The notes beneath the pieces are model-generated. The model saw nothing but the letters and a program-made list of their open reading frames with translations, was not told the origin of the DNA and made no database searches. The position numbers and the translations under genes are program-made. Below are positions 15,804 to 25,142 of a DNA stretch of 64,000 bases, piece by piece. Source of the DNA: Bartonella doshiae NCTC 12862 = ATCC 700133 (lineage in GTDB: Bacteria; Pseudomonadota; Alphaproteobacteria; Rhizobiales; Rhizobiaceae); assembly GCF_000278155.1 (NCBI RefSeq), contig NZ_JH725097.1:1-64000 (forward strand), read 5' to 3'. Position 1 is the stretch's first letter. Each line of letters begins with the position of its first letter.

Positions 15804-16850
15804 TTAAGGTGCACTATACCAAGTTGATCGTCCACCACCATGACGTATCAAAAGACCTTTTTCAACTAATGATGTAAAGGTTACTTTAAGTGTATTAGGG
15901 CTTGCACCAACCTCACGCACCATATCGCGGGTTGTAACACGTCCGTGATTACGCACATAATCAAGAATATTAAGAGCCAATTCAGATAAGGAAAAAAGAG
16001 CATTTTTTTCACTCTCTATTTTTATTTCTAATTGGCGTTTTTGTTTTTGTAGAGCACGTAAAAAAAAGAGTATCCAAGGTTCCCAATTGGGTGTTTTAGT
16101 ATAAATTGTTTTTTGAGTTTGATTCAGAGATAAGTAATAGCTTTCTTTATTATTCTCAATAATGCTTTCAAGTGATGAATATGGTACATAAACATAACCT
16201 TTTTGTAACAAAAGAAGGGTGGTTAAGATACGGCTTAAACGTCCATTTCCATCTTGAAAAGGATGAATAGCTAAAAATGTGACATTAAAAATACCAATCG
16301 TAAGTAAGGGGTGAAGATCCTTTAATTCATTGGTTTTATTGAACCAAGTAATAAGCTCTTGCATTCGGTATGGTGTATCAAATGGTGTAGCTGTTTCAAA
16401 AACAATGCCAACCATTTTCCCTTGAGAATTAAATGCTGCTACATCATTGCGTAAAGTCTTATATTCACCTCGATGTCGTTGATCTTTCTCACTATTATAC
16501 AAAAGATCACGATGAAGTTGTTTAATATGATTTTCAGTAATAGAAATATCACTCCAAGATTGAAAGATTGTTTCCATAACCTTGGCATAGCCGATAACTT
16601 CTTGTTCATCACGACTCTTGAAGCGTTTAATTTCTAAGTTTACCAAAAGCTGTTCGATTTCGCGGTCTGTTAACTTACTCCCTTCAATGCGTGTAGAAGA
16701 TCCAATACTTTCAACAGTAGCAATATGGCGAAGGGCGTTCAATCGCTCAGGTGCAAGAGTACCAAGGGCACGCCATGCGCCTTTGAACTCATCAATCTCA
16801 GTAATGAGAGACAACAATTCTTGTGTAATTTCGAGTGTATCTGTTTTCAT
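15804..16850 (-). CDS. fic: Class II Fic AMP transferase (intact copy)
   Basis: 348 residues. The inhibitory motif SSTRIEG lies in the N-terminal region (about residue 52), typical of class II Fic proteins that restrain themselves in cis. The catalytic HPFQDGNGRLSR follows (about residues 196-207), then a C-terminal winged-helix-like part (RVTTRDMVREVGASPNTLKVTFTSLVEKG). Fic enzymes transfer AMP to hydroxyl side chains of target proteins. Two broken relatives occur at 35741-36178 and 47269-47874, and a heavily deleted one at 47030. The gene stands alone between the antirepressor cassette and the BrnTA module. Confidence 0.88.
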   Translation of the reverse strand: MKTDTLEITQELLSLITEIDEFKGAWRALGTLAPERLNALRHIATVESIGSSTRIEGSKLTDREIEQLLVNLEIKRFKSRDEQEVIGYAKVMETIFQSWSDISITENHIKQLHRDLLYNSEKDQRHRGEYKTLRNDVAAFNSQGKMVGIVFETATPFDTPYRMQELITWFNKTNELKDLHPLLTIGIFNVTFLAIHPFQDGNGRLSRILTTLLLLQKGYVYVPYSSLESIIENNKESYYLSLNQTQKTIYTKTPNWEPWILFFLRALQKQKRQLEIKIESEKNALFSLSELALNILDYVRNHGRVTTRDMVREVGASPNTLKVTFTSLVEKGLLIRHGGGRSTWYSAP

Positions 16851-16857
16851 ACCGGAA

Positions 16858-16885
16858 TATATACCCGATTATACCCGATTGTCAA
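16858..16885 (-). promoter_or_regulatory. fic promoter with tandem repeats
   Basis: On the minus strand, TTGACA (16880-16885), 16 bases, TATATA (16858-16863). The spacer consists of two direct ATACCCGATT repeats (16861-16880 on the plus strand), a likely operator. The -10 box ends 8 bases before the ATG, so the message is nearly leaderless. Confidence 0.55.
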
Positions 16886-16945
16886 TCATTCGTAACACCG
16901 TAAACTCTTACTTCTTATAGCAGAGAAGTAAAGCTAGGAGAAATT

Positions 16946-17000
16946 ATGAATAAGAAATCTCGAAAAGGTCTATCGCTTCGTGCGTTTGCAAAAAAGAACG
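16946..17000 (+). pseudogene. Truncated copy of the terminase small subunit start
   Basis: These bases encode MNKKSRKGLSLRAFAKK, a diverged duplicate of the first 18 codons of the gene at 17647, and stop matching right at the BrnTA module. The TA pair therefore sits between two copies of the gene start, with the intact gene rebuilt downstream. Confidence 0.75.
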
Positions 17001-17012
17001 GAGGTGGTTGGT

Positions 17013-17318
17013 TTAGCTACCGCTTACTTTTTTTAAAGCTTCACTCATACGTGTGCGCCAATCTTTTCCTTGTTTTTTAAAAGAAGCAATAACGTTTGGG
17101 TCAAGGCGTAGAGTAACCGCTTGTTTAGGAGATTCAACGGGTGGACGCCCGCGTTTACGGCGTTCTTCTGTTACATACTTAAAAAAGGAGGCTGGTAAAA
17201 CGTCTTTAGCTGGCTTTAAGCGTGCAAGTTCTTCATCTGTTAGTGGTGGGGAATCCACAGCGTCCCAATCTTCTTTTGTGTAGCCACATCCTGTTTCAAA
17301 GGTTTTTTTGATAGTCAT
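17013..17318 (-). CDS. brnA: BrnA-type antitoxin
   Basis: 101 residues: a flexible N-terminus (DDWDAVDSPPLTDEE-like) that wraps the toxin and a C-terminal ribbon-helix-helix (KQAVTLRLDPNVIASFKKQGKDWRTRMSEALKK). The start at 17318 is chosen because it overlaps the brnT end by 23 bases, the usual BrnTA arrangement. Confidence 0.88.
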   Translation of the reverse strand: MTIKKTFETGCGYTKEDWDAVDSPPLTDEELARLKPAKDVLPASFFKYVTEERRKRGRPPVESPKQAVTLRLDPNVIASFKKQGKDWRTRMSEALKKVSGS

Positions 17319-17562
17319 TGAAAACCTCTCTTTCTTTTTTATTCGCTTGACGAAAACTGATAATGGATATCGCTTCATTGCCAAGCTTTGCAAAAACAAT
17401 AACTGTTGTGCCATCAGCAAAATGTCCAATAGCCTTCATGCGGTTTGAATGTGTTGCATCAATAAGAGCATGTTCCCAGTCAAAGTAAATAACATCAGCA
17501 AAATCAAGCTTATGTTTATCAATGTTTAAAGCTCTTTTTGGTTCATCCCACACTATCTTCAT
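17296..17562 (-). CDS. brnT: BrnT-type RelE-fold toxin
   Basis: 88 residues: MKIVWDEPKRALNIDKHKLDFADV, RMKAIGHFADGTTVIVFAKLGNEAISIISFRQANKKE. This is the standard BrnT ribonuclease sequence (HGxxF-like DFADV block, R and E residues near the end). The start at 17562 matches the family; the upstream extension does not. Confidence 0.9.
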   Translation of the reverse strand: MKIVWDEPKRALNIDKHKLDFADVIYFDWEHALIDATHSNRMKAIGHFADGTTVIVFAKLGNEAISIISFRQANKKEREVFNDYQKNL

Positions 17563-17646
17563 ATATTTTATGTACACGAAAAATAAAACCTTGTCAATAA
17601 TTAAAGTGTACAATAATTCGTATATACCATTCAAAATGGAGCAACT

Positions 17647-18216
17647 ATGAATAAGAAAACGCGTAAGGGTCTATCGGTTCGTGCGTTTGCAAAAAAGATG
17701 GGTGTTTCACATAATGCGGTGGTTTCTCGGATAAAGACAGGTAAATTTGATGAGGCTCTTTTTGAAGATGGTTCTGTCAATGAAGCCCTTGCCACAAGCA
17801 TCTGGAATGAGAATCCAACAAAGCGCCCTGCTTCACTTTTAGCGCCTGATGGAAAGGTGCGGACAAAGATCAAACAAACCTCCACAGATGGAGCCAATGA
17901 ATACAAGATAAAACTGGAGCGGATGCAAGTTGCGCTAGCAAAAGAAAAGATTGCTCTGGAAAAGTTACGCGAAACAACTGTCGATCGTGAAGAAGTGAGA
18001 AAAGAAGCATGGAACTTTGGAAGAGCGCATCGAGATACAATGCTCAATTTTGCCTATCGCTTTGGTGCTGAAATTGCGGCGCAAGTGGGATGTGATGCTG
18101 CGAGCCTTATTGGAGCTATCGATCATCATATGCGCAAAGCTTTAATGGAAAATGTCGTCCCTATTTCTTTTCACGATCCCAACATTTTAGAAGAGAATCC
18201 AGAACATGACAAATGA
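17647..18216 (+). CDS. Phage terminase small subunit (gpNu1-like)
   Basis: 189 residues: an N-terminal DNA-binding HTH (LSVRAFAKKMGVSHNAVVSRI) and a helical C-terminal half (KIKLERMQVALAKEKIALEKLR) for oligomerisation and contact with the large subunit. It recognises the packaging site. It overlaps the large-subunit gene by 11 bases. Confidence 0.75.
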   Translation: MNKKTRKGLSVRAFAKKMGVSHNAVVSRIKTGKFDEALFEDGSVNEALATSIWNENPTKRPASLLAPDGKVRTKIKQTSTDGANEYKIKLERMQVALAKEKIALEKLRETTVDREEVRKEAWNFGRAHRDTMLNFAYRFGAEIAAQVGCDAASLIGAIDHHMRKALMENVVPISFHDPNILEENPEHDK

Positions 18217-20152
18217 TGCTTCGCCCTCGTCCTCTGGTGCTGGGCTCTTTTTCTGCTATGCGAATGAAGGACGCCGTCCTGACCCGCCTTATACTGTTTC
18301 CCAGTGGGCTGATAAAAATCGTTATTTGAGCACAGTTACGAGTGCTGAGCCTGGATTATGGAGGACTATACGTACTCCCTATTTACGAGAGATCATGGAT
18401 AATCTTTCTGTTTATGATCCGACTGAAACAACCATTGTGATGAAAGGGGCACAGGTTGGAATGTCGGAAGCAGCGTTGAACTTTTGTGGTTATGCCATTC
18501 ATCATAGTCCAGGACCGGCACTGTATGTGATGCCGACAGTTGAGACAGCTAAGAAACTGTCAAAGTCTCGTCTTGATCCTATGATTTCAGCTAGCCCTGC
18601 TTTAAGTGAACGCATTGCCCCTGCTCGTGCACGAGACAGTGGAAATACAATGTTTTCAAAGGAATTTTATGGGGGAACATTGATGATTACAGGAGCAAAT
18701 AGTGCTGCTGGATTGCGTTCTTCTCCTATTCGCTATTTGGTTTTGGATGAAGTCGATGCTTACCCATTGAATGTCGATAATGAAGGCGATCCTGTAACAA
18801 TTGCTGAAAAACGAACCTCTGCTTTTATTCAACGTAAAATTTTTAAATTGTCCACGCCGACACACCGTGACACAAGCCGTATCGCCAAGGATTTTGTGCT
18901 AGGAGACCAGCGATATTACAATGTTCCTTGTGATGCGTGTGGTACGCTACAACCGATTGTTTGGTCACAAATCAAGTGGCCAAAAGGCGCCCCCGAAAAA
19001 GCTGTTTTTGTTTGTGCGCATTGTGGTCATGAACATGCCGAACATCGTAAGTCCACCTTAATGGCAGAAGAAAACGGTGCTTGCTGGATCGCAACACAGG
19101 AGTCAAGTAAGCCTCGTCTGCGTTCTTACCATATTTCAGCGCTTTATTCGCCATGGCTGACTTGGGGCGATTGTGCGCGCGAATTTTTAAGAGCCAAAGA
19201 AGACCCTGCTCTTTTGCAAGTTTTTATTAACACAGTTCTTGGAGAGCCATGGGAGGACAGAACCGGCGAAGTTGTTGACCCTGATAGCCTCTATGCAAAA
19301 CGTGAAGATTATCCATTGGCACCAGAACAAGCCGTGTTGTTGACAGCGGGTATTGATGTGCAAAATGACCGGTTAGAACTTGAAGTGGTGGGATGGGGAC
19401 GCAGTGAAGAAAGCTGGCATATTGATTATCACGTCATTCCTGGTGATCCCTCTTCTTTTGAAGTGTGGGACCAGCTGGATGAATATCTTACAAGACGCTG
19501 GCCACATCCAGGCTATAAAGATGGCATCAAGATAACGGCTGCTTGTATTGATACCGGTGGTGGACACACACAAGCGGTTTATAATTACGTGCGCCCCCGT
19601 GAAGGGCGGCGTATCTGGGGAATTAAGGGGCAAGCGGGATGGCGTGCGGTATGGCCGCGCCGTCCAAGTAGAAACAACAAGGGGCAGATTAATCTCTATA
19701 TTGTTGGTGTTGATGCAGCAAAAGATATTATCACGGCACGGTTTAAAAAATCCGGTCCTGAAGCATCGGGTGCTGGTGCAACACACTTTCACAAAAACCT
19801 TGATCGGGAATATTTTGATCAGCTAACCGCTGAAAGAAAAGTCATCAAATATTTTAAAGGCTTCAAGCGCATTGAATGGCAAAAAAGCGAAAAAGCAAGA
19901 AATGAAGCCTTGGACTGTAGGGTTTATGCTTATGCTGCTTTACAAGGTCTGATTTCGGCAGGAATAAACCTTAATCGAGAAGTCGATATCTTAGAAGAGC
20001 GTTTGGAAAAACTTAAAATTGAGGGCTCTTTAGAGCAGCCAACACCAAGACATTCCCCCTCTCCTGCTCCAAGAAGATCTCAGATAGCACAGCCTCAAAA
20101 GAAGCCATTCAGAACAATGATGAATCCTTATATGCAAGAGGATTGGAGGTAA
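18206..20152 (+). CDS. Phage terminase large subunit, GpA family
   Basis: 648 residues, full length for lambda gpA-type terminases. Landmarks: a Walker-A-like KGAQVGMSEAAL (about residue 80), Walker B LVLDEVDAYP (about 180), a zinc-finger-like CDACG...CAHCGHEH (about 245-280), and the nuclease-domain start AGIDVQNDRLELEVVGWG. It powers DNA packaging and cuts the genome. It heads the head-gene operon after the small subunit. Confidence 0.93.
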   Translation: MTNDASPSSSGAGLFFCYANEGRRPDPPYTVSQWADKNRYLSTVTSAEPGLWRTIRTPYLREIMDNLSVYDPTETTIVMKGAQVGMSEAALNFCGYAIHHSPGPALYVMPTVETAKKLSKSRLDPMISASPALSERIAPARARDSGNTMFSKEFYGGTLMITGANSAAGLRSSPIRYLVLDEVDAYPLNVDNEGDPVTIAEKRTSAFIQRKIFKLSTPTHRDTSRIAKDFVLGDQRYYNVPCDACGTLQPIVWSQIKWPKGAPEKAVFVCAHCGHEHAEHRKSTLMAEENGACWIATQESSKPRLRSYHISALYSPWLTWGDCAREFLRAKEDPALLQVFINTVLGEPWEDRTGEVVDPDSLYAKREDYPLAPEQAVLLTAGIDVQNDRLELEVVGWGRSEESWHIDYHVIPGDPSSFEVWDQLDEYLTRRWPHPGYKDGIKITAACIDTGGGHTQAVYNYVRPREGRRIWGIKGQAGWRAVWPRRPSRNNKGQINLYIVGVDAAKDIITARFKKSGPEASGAGATHFHKNLDREYFDQLTAERKVIKYFKGFKRIEWQKSEKARNEALDCRVYAYAALQGLISAGINLNREVDILEERLEKLKIEGSLEQPTPRHSPSPAPRRSQIAQPQKKPFRTMMNPYMQEDWR

Positions 20153-20155
20153 TTT

Positions 20156-20404
20156 GTGGATGAAACTTTAGAACCAATTAACAGCAAATTTTTGAGACTT
20201 GAAAACTTAAAAAGGCGGCGTGAGCAAATTGAAGAGGCTCTTTATTCAGGTGCACAATCGGTACGCCATGGCGATAAGCAAGTCAGCAACCGTTCTGTTG
20301 AAGAACTGCGCAGAGCACTTGAGATGATCAATACACAAATAGCGGACCTTGAAGGACGCAAGCGTTCACGCGTTTTCTATTTTAATATATCACGAGGCTA
20401 TTAA
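20156..20404 (+). CDS. Head-tail joining protein, gpW family
   Basis: 82 residues, helical, with RREQIEEALYSGAQSVRHGDKQVSNRSVEELRRALEMINTQIADL, the gpW pattern. The start is GTG at 20156 with TTGGAGG upstream. It sits between terminase and portal as in lambda and overlaps the portal start (TAATG). Confidence 0.85.
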   Translation: MDETLEPINSKFLRLENLKRRREQIEEALYSGAQSVRHGDKQVSNRSVEELRRALEMINTQIADLEGRKRSRVFYFNISRGY

Positions 20405-21960
20405 TGGCTGGTTTTTTTAATAAACTCACAGGCTTTTTTAAAATTTCTCGTCAACACAATCCCCATTTTGAAGCGGCAAGTAAAAGCCGTCGCATGGGTG
20501 GTTTTGACCCCGCCAAAAAACATATTAATAAAGCCATTGAGGAATGCGGTGATACTATTGTTGCCCGTTCAAGATGGCTTTATGACAATGAAGCTCTTTA
20601 TGGGTCTGCAACAGAGGAATGGGTCTCTGCGGCTGTCAGTGATGGGATTAAACCTTATCCTCGTATTGAAGGTTTTCAAGAAGAAAAGAAAAAGCTTTTA
20701 GACTTATGGTGGCAATGGGTTGATGAGGCGGACTATGATGAAGATGCCAATTTTTATGGACTTCAAGCAACGATTGCACGAGAGGTCTTTTTAACCGGAG
20801 AATGCTTTGTAAGATTACATTATGTTGACCTCTACGGGCGCTCTGGTGTGCCACTTCAGTTGCAAGTTTATCCCACTGAAATGCTGGATCTCACTTATAA
20901 TGGACCTGCTGAGATTGAAGGCAATTACATTCGTATGGGGATTGAATTTAATGCCAGTGATAAGCGCGTTGCTTATCATTTTTGGAAACATCACCCCTAT
21001 GATGATTGTTCTGCAAGCACAGTCTTTGAGAGCCAAGAGCGCGTGCGTGTCCCTGCTGAAATGGTCCTTCACATCAAAGAGCGCCGTATTGCTGGACAAT
21101 TGCGCGGTTCTCCCAAAATAACACGCTGTATGACAAAAATCTTTCAACTCGAATCCTATGATGATGCAGAACTTGATAGAAAAAGGACAGCAGCTCTTTT
21201 TGCGGTGTTTATTACAGGGAAGGAATCTCATGATGCGAAATTAGAGGAAAATCGTGAGCAAACGACGCCCCCAAAGAAGACCGAAGAGGCAGCTGACGTG
21301 GATAAAATTTACCCTGGATCAGTCAACATAGTGGATGGCGAAAAACAAATTACATTTTCCAGTCCTGTTGAGGTTGGTGGTTCTTATGAAGCCTTTCAAT
21401 ATCGTAATATTTTAAAAATTTGCTCGGCTCTCAATATGCCTTATGCCGTTGTGACTGGAGACGTTACGCGGGGGAATTTTTCCAATGTGCGTACCTCTAT
21501 CATTCAGTTTAGACGGCACGTCAAACAATGGCGCGAACATATCATTGCTTTTCAGTTCAATCGCATTGTTTGGGAGCGCTTTGTTGAAATGGCAGTGCTT
21601 TCTGGATGCGTCAATTTGCCAGAGTGGGAAGAAAATCCCTTGCCATGGCTCCAATGTGAAAGCTTTGCACCACCCCTGGAAATGATTGATCCAAACAAAG
21701 ATATCTCGGCGGAAAAAGAAGAAATCCGTGCAGGCTTGAAAACACGACGCATGGCACTTGCCGAGCGCGGCTTTGATATCGACAGCATTCATGCCGAAAT
21801 GCAAGAAGAACACACAGATGCTCGTGCGCGCGGCTTATCTTTTGACACCGATATGGCGGCACCCGCTGGTAGCAATCAAGTAATTGATACCGCAGATTCA
21901 GAACCTTCTGACACTTATGAAAGCAACCAAGGCAGTGAGGCACATGCAAATGGTGAATAA
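20404..21960 (+). CDS. Phage portal protein, lambda gpB family
   Basis: 518 residues. The conserved middle contains WVSAAVSDGIKPYPRI, LTGECFVRLHYVDLYG, HIKERRIAGQLRGSPKITR, and NMPYAVVTGDVTRGNFSNVRTSIIQFRR. It forms the dodecameric DNA gate at the head vertex. The acidic low-complexity tail overlaps the protease gene start. Confidence 0.93.
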   Translation: MAGFFNKLTGFFKISRQHNPHFEAASKSRRMGGFDPAKKHINKAIEECGDTIVARSRWLYDNEALYGSATEEWVSAAVSDGIKPYPRIEGFQEEKKKLLDLWWQWVDEADYDEDANFYGLQATIAREVFLTGECFVRLHYVDLYGRSGVPLQLQVYPTEMLDLTYNGPAEIEGNYIRMGIEFNASDKRVAYHFWKHHPYDDCSASTVFESQERVRVPAEMVLHIKERRIAGQLRGSPKITRCMTKIFQLESYDDAELDRKRTAALFAVFITGKESHDAKLEENREQTTPPKKTEEAADVDKIYPGSVNIVDGEKQITFSSPVEVGGSYEAFQYRNILKICSALNMPYAVVTGDVTRGNFSNVRTSIIQFRRHVKQWREHIIAFQFNRIVWERFVEMAVLSGCVNLPEWEENPLPWLQCESFAPPLEMIDPNKDISAEKEEIRAGLKTRRMALAERGFDIDSIHAEMQEEHTDARARGLSFDTDMAAPAGSNQVIDTADSEPSDTYESNQGSEAHANGE

Positions 21961-23032
21961 TCTCGACATGCCGTTTTTGGCATCACGGCTTTTTGGTGTT
22001 CCTCATATGCTTGCATCGACAAAACTTGATATCATTTTGAATGCTCTTGCGCCGCGTCTTTTTGAGGGAGAAAAGTTTCCCATCGGGGCGTTTGGACAAG
22101 GGGATACAGAAGCTTTCAGACCCCCTGAAACTTATGTAGTGCAAAACAATGTTGCTATCCTACCGGTTCATGGCACGCTTGTGCGCCGCGGTGCATGGCT
22201 TGGAGCTCTCTCAGGGTTAACTTCTTATGAAGGTTTAAGGGCTTCTTTTCGTGAGGCCATTGCACAACCTGATGTTCGCGCTGTCTTACTGGATATTGAC
22301 AGTGGTGGTGGAGAAGCCGGCGGTGTGTTTGATTTGGTTGAAGAGTTTCAAGCACTCTCAAAAAAATACGACAAACCCATTTGGGCTCATGCCAATGAGT
22401 TTGCCTGTTCAGCAGCTTATGCCATTGCTTGTGCGGCTTCTCAAATATGGGTTGCACGCACGGGTGTTGTGGGCTCGATTGGTGTCGTTTGCGCCCATCT
22501 TGACCAATCCCGTGCAGATGAAAAACATGGGCATAAATGGACCTTTGTCTTTGAAGGTGATCACAAAGTTCATGGCAATCCTCATGAACCCTTGAGCGAT
22601 ACAGCACAGATAAAAATGCAAGCCGATTGCGCCCTGCTCTACGAGATGTTTGTCGATTTGGTGGCGCAAAACAGACGCTTAAATGCTGATGCAATTCGTG
22701 ACACGAAGGCAGAAACTTTTATAGGCACCCAAGCTCTCAAACTTGGATTAGCAGATGCGCAGGGGACCCTTGCGCAAGCTTTGGAAGCCTTAACGGATTC
22801 CATATCACAAAACCCAACATCAACAACAAAAGAAGGACAAAACACATGGCACGCACACAATACCGCGCTGAAGAAGATGATGATGAAAAAATTGTCGACA
22901 TCATCAATGACGAGGAAGAGGACGAAAACGATAGTGACATCGACAAAAACGCCGAAGACTTCGACGATGAAGAAGAAAACGAAGATGAGGATGAAGACAA
23001 CGAAGACAATGAAAACAAGCGCGAAGATATGA
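21950..23032 (+). CDS. S49 head-maturation protease (gpC-like)
   Basis: Starting at 21950 (MVNNLDMPF, GTGAGG upstream; ATG 21944 is equally possible), about 360 residues. The SppA/ClpP-type core runs from VAILPVHGTLVRRG through LDIDSGGGEAGGVFDL to ANEFACSAAYAIACAA, which holds the catalytic serine, and GVVGSIGVVCAHLDQS. It processes the prohead. The last 60 codons or so are a lysine/threonine-rich frame that overlaps the scaffold-like gene at 22846. That end may be a by-product of the overlap or be replaced by a -1 frameshift at the A6 run at 22886. Confidence 0.85.
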   Translation: MVNNLDMPFLASRLFGVPHMLASTKLDIILNALAPRLFEGEKFPIGAFGQGDTEAFRPPETYVVQNNVAILPVHGTLVRRGAWLGALSGLTSYEGLRASFREAIAQPDVRAVLLDIDSGGGEAGGVFDLVEEFQALSKKYDKPIWAHANEFACSAAYAIACAASQIWVARTGVVGSIGVVCAHLDQSRADEKHGHKWTFVFEGDHKVHGNPHEPLSDTAQIKMQADCALLYEMFVDLVAQNRRLNADAIRDTKAETFIGTQALKLGLADAQGTLAQALEALTDSISQNPTSTTKEGQNTWHAHNTALKKMMMKKLSTSSMTRKRTKTIVTSTKTPKTSTMKKKTKMRMKTTKTMKTSAKI

Positions 23033-23295
23033 AAGCCGTGCTTGAAAAAGAAAGAAAGCGCGCAAAAGCACTGACCAACCTTGAAAAGCAAGCAAAGCAA
23101 TTAGGCGTTTCTTTTGACGCAGCAAAAGCTATTCAAAACGGTATGAGTCTCGAAAAAGCACGCCAGTGTGTGTTGACGGCTGCTAGCTCTCAAAGCGCGT
23201 CTTTAAAACTCTCGCCTTATACCCCTCATAGTGATGGGACGAGCAAGGCAAAGATTCACGCAAAATGGGAAGCAGCTTGGAGGGCAGTGAAATGA
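22846..23295 (+). CDS. Acidic scaffold-like head protein
   Basis: 149 residues. The first 60 are extremely acidic (runs of D and E with N), followed by a basic helical segment (REDMKAVLEKERKRAKALTNLEKQAKQLG) and a C-terminus SKAKIHAKWEAAWRAVK. AAGGACAAAAC precedes the ATG. It lies in the -1 frame relative to the protease and overlaps it for 187 bases, the place where lambda has the Nu3 scaffold. Its stop overlaps the next ATG (ATGA). Confidence 0.7.
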   Translation: MARTQYRAEEDDDEKIVDIINDEEEDENDSDIDKNAEDFDDEEENEDEDEDNEDNENKREDMKAVLEKERKRAKALTNLEKQAKQLGVSFDAAKAIQNGMSLEKARQCVLTAASSQSASLKLSPYTPHSDGTSKAKIHAKWEAAWRAVK

Positions 23296-23660
23296 CGAAT
23301 ATTATTTATGACGACGTACGCAATGGCGCTTATCTTGGACCCTACGACCCCGATATGTCAAACGAAGAAGTGGTGTTTGCATCAGGAGCATTCATTGAAG
23401 CGGGAACTGTCATGGGGAAAATTACAGCATCAGAAAAATATATCCCCCTTAATCCAGCAGCATCAGATGGCAGCCAAACACCGGCAGGGATTTCTTTTGC
23501 CACTATTGATGCAACAGAAACAGATCAACGCGCTGTGATTACAGCACGCTTATGCACTGTAAAAGCTTCTGAACTGCTATGGCCAGATGCCATCACGGAT
23601 GAGCAAAAGAAAGCAGCCATTCAGTCTTTAGAAGACAAGAACAACATTCTATTGCGATAG
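23292..23660 (+). CDS. Head decoration protein (gpD-like)
   Basis: 122 residues. VFASGAFIEAGTVMGKITASEKYIPLNPAASDGSQTPAGI and the hydrophobic EVITARLCTVKASEL-like stretch are those of HDPD/gpD capsid-stabilising trimers. The start at 23292 overlaps the previous stop and has GGAGG upstream. Confidence 0.85.
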   Translation: MTNIIYDDVRNGAYLGPYDPDMSNEEVVFASGAFIEAGTVMGKITASEKYIPLNPAASDGSQTPAGISFATIDATETDQRAVITARLCTVKASELLWPDAITDEQKKAAIQSLEDKNNILLR

Positions 23661-23672
23661 GAGAATGCACAC

Positions 23673-24749
23673 ATGGATATGAATTTTTTTAAACATGATG
23701 CTTTCTCAAGCATCACAATGATGAAAGCCATCGAAAACTATGAGTTTCAACCTGGTCTTGTGAGCTCTCTTAATCTTTTTGAGGAAGTTGAAACCAGTAC
23801 CACAGTGGTTGGGATTGAACGGCGTGATAATACATTTTCGCTTATTCAAACCAGTGAACGTGGCGCACCTTTGGCAGAAGGTGATAGAGAGGGTCGTAAT
23901 CTTCGGTTTTTCAAAACAACACGGATTGCCAAAAGTGATACCATAAAATCAGAAGAAATCCAAAACCGGCGTGAATTTGGCGCAGAAGATCAGTTAGAGA
24001 CAGCAATGAAATATATTACCAGAAAACAAAAGAAACTGATTTCTGAAATCGAATTGACATGGGAGAATATGCAACTCGGCGCTGTTCAAGGTGTTGTCCT
24101 TGATGCTGATGGCTCGGTAATTGTCGATTGGTACAAAGAATGGGAAATTACACCACCAAAGCCCATTGACTTTAAACTGAATAATGAAACCACCAATGTT
24201 GCTGACAATGTTGACCAAGTCATTATGAGGATGATTGAGGCTTCAAAAGGAGCATTTTCTGATCGTTCACGGATTATTGGGCTTTGTGGAAATGAATTCT
24301 TTTCCAAGTTGAAAAACCATAAAACAATTCGTGAGACCTATTTAAACACAGCCTTAGCACAGACACTCAATAGCGCAGGAGGTGTTGCAACACCAAGTGC
24401 TCGTGGCTCGGGAAGCTTTGGTAGTTTTGACTTTGCTGGTATCACTTTCATTAATTACCGAAGTATTCACAACTATAATGTGAGTGCGAAGGCTGGAACA
24501 AAGCGCGCCATAGGAATTAAACCTAATGAATGTCAATTCTTTCCTGTTGATGCACCTGGTGTATTCCAAAAAACCTTTGCTCCTGGTGAAAGCTTGGATT
24601 TTGCCAACACGGTTGGAAAACCTCTCTACACGATGCTAATCGTCGACCACGACCGTAATGCATGGGTAAAACCGGAGGTCTACAGCTATCCGCTCTACAT
24701 CTGCACACGCCCTGAAATGCTGTTTAAAGCAGTGATTGGAGCGAAATAA
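23673..24749 (+). CDS. Major capsid protein, gpE family
   Basis: 358 residues: SITMMKAIENYEFQPGLVSSLNLFEEVETSTTVVGIERRDNTFSLI at the N-terminus, then TARKQKKLISEIELTWENMQLGAVQG-like and KPLYTMLIVDHDRNAWVKPEVYSYPLYICTRPEMLFKA at the C-terminus. This is the capsid E signature. AGGAGAATG lies upstream. Follows the decoration protein as in lambda. Confidence 0.92.
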   Translation: MDMNFFKHDAFSSITMMKAIENYEFQPGLVSSLNLFEEVETSTTVVGIERRDNTFSLIQTSERGAPLAEGDREGRNLRFFKTTRIAKSDTIKSEEIQNRREFGAEDQLETAMKYITRKQKKLISEIELTWENMQLGAVQGVVLDADGSVIVDWYKEWEITPPKPIDFKLNNETTNVADNVDQVIMRMIEASKGAFSDRSRIIGLCGNEFFSKLKNHKTIRETYLNTALAQTLNSAGGVATPSARGSGSFGSFDFAGITFINYRSIHNYNVSAKAGTKRAIGIKPNECQFFPVDAPGVFQKTFAPGESLDFANTVGKPLYTMLIVDHDRNAWVKPEVYSYPLYICTRPEMLFKAVIGAK

Positions 24750-24750
24750 C

Positions 24751-25104
24751 ATGCGATGGCACGGGCTGCTAAACCAAATGGTTAAAGATGTGCGCAATAC
24801 TTTTGGGCAGCCCATCATCTACACGCGAAAGGACAACGAGCAATCTTTTCGTATCACAGCGATTTACACCATTAAGCATTCGGAATCGGATGCCGGTGGT
24901 AGAATCCCTACTACAATTGCAAGAAAGGAACTTGATCTTTGTATCAATGACATTGGAGGATTACCACCAAAACCGGAAGATAGTGTTGTAATCATTTCCC
25001 CTGAAGACAGCAAAGCTCCCTCTTCTCAAGAGCACTTCACTATCACAGATGTCCAAGCCTCTGAATCTGGTATGTATAAGCTTATCTTGCGGGAAATAAA
25101 GTAA
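24751..25104 (+). CDS. Head-tail attachment protein, gpFII-like
   Basis: 117 residues: VKDVRNTFGQPIIYTRKD, RKELDLCINDIGGLPPKPEDSVVI, FTITDVQASESGMYKLILREIK. This matches the FII-like joining fold in size, order and motif. The start is the ATG right after the capsid stop (24751). After this gene the structural operon is interrupted by the second antirepressor cassette. Confidence 0.75.
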   Translation: MRWHGLLNQMVKDVRNTFGQPIIYTRKDNEQSFRITAIYTIKHSESDAGGRIPTTIARKELDLCINDIGGLPPKPEDSVVIISPEDSKAPSSQEHFTITDVQASESGMYKLILREIK

Positions 25105-25142
25105 AGATACGCTTATTTATTTTAAAAATATGAAGTCACCTA

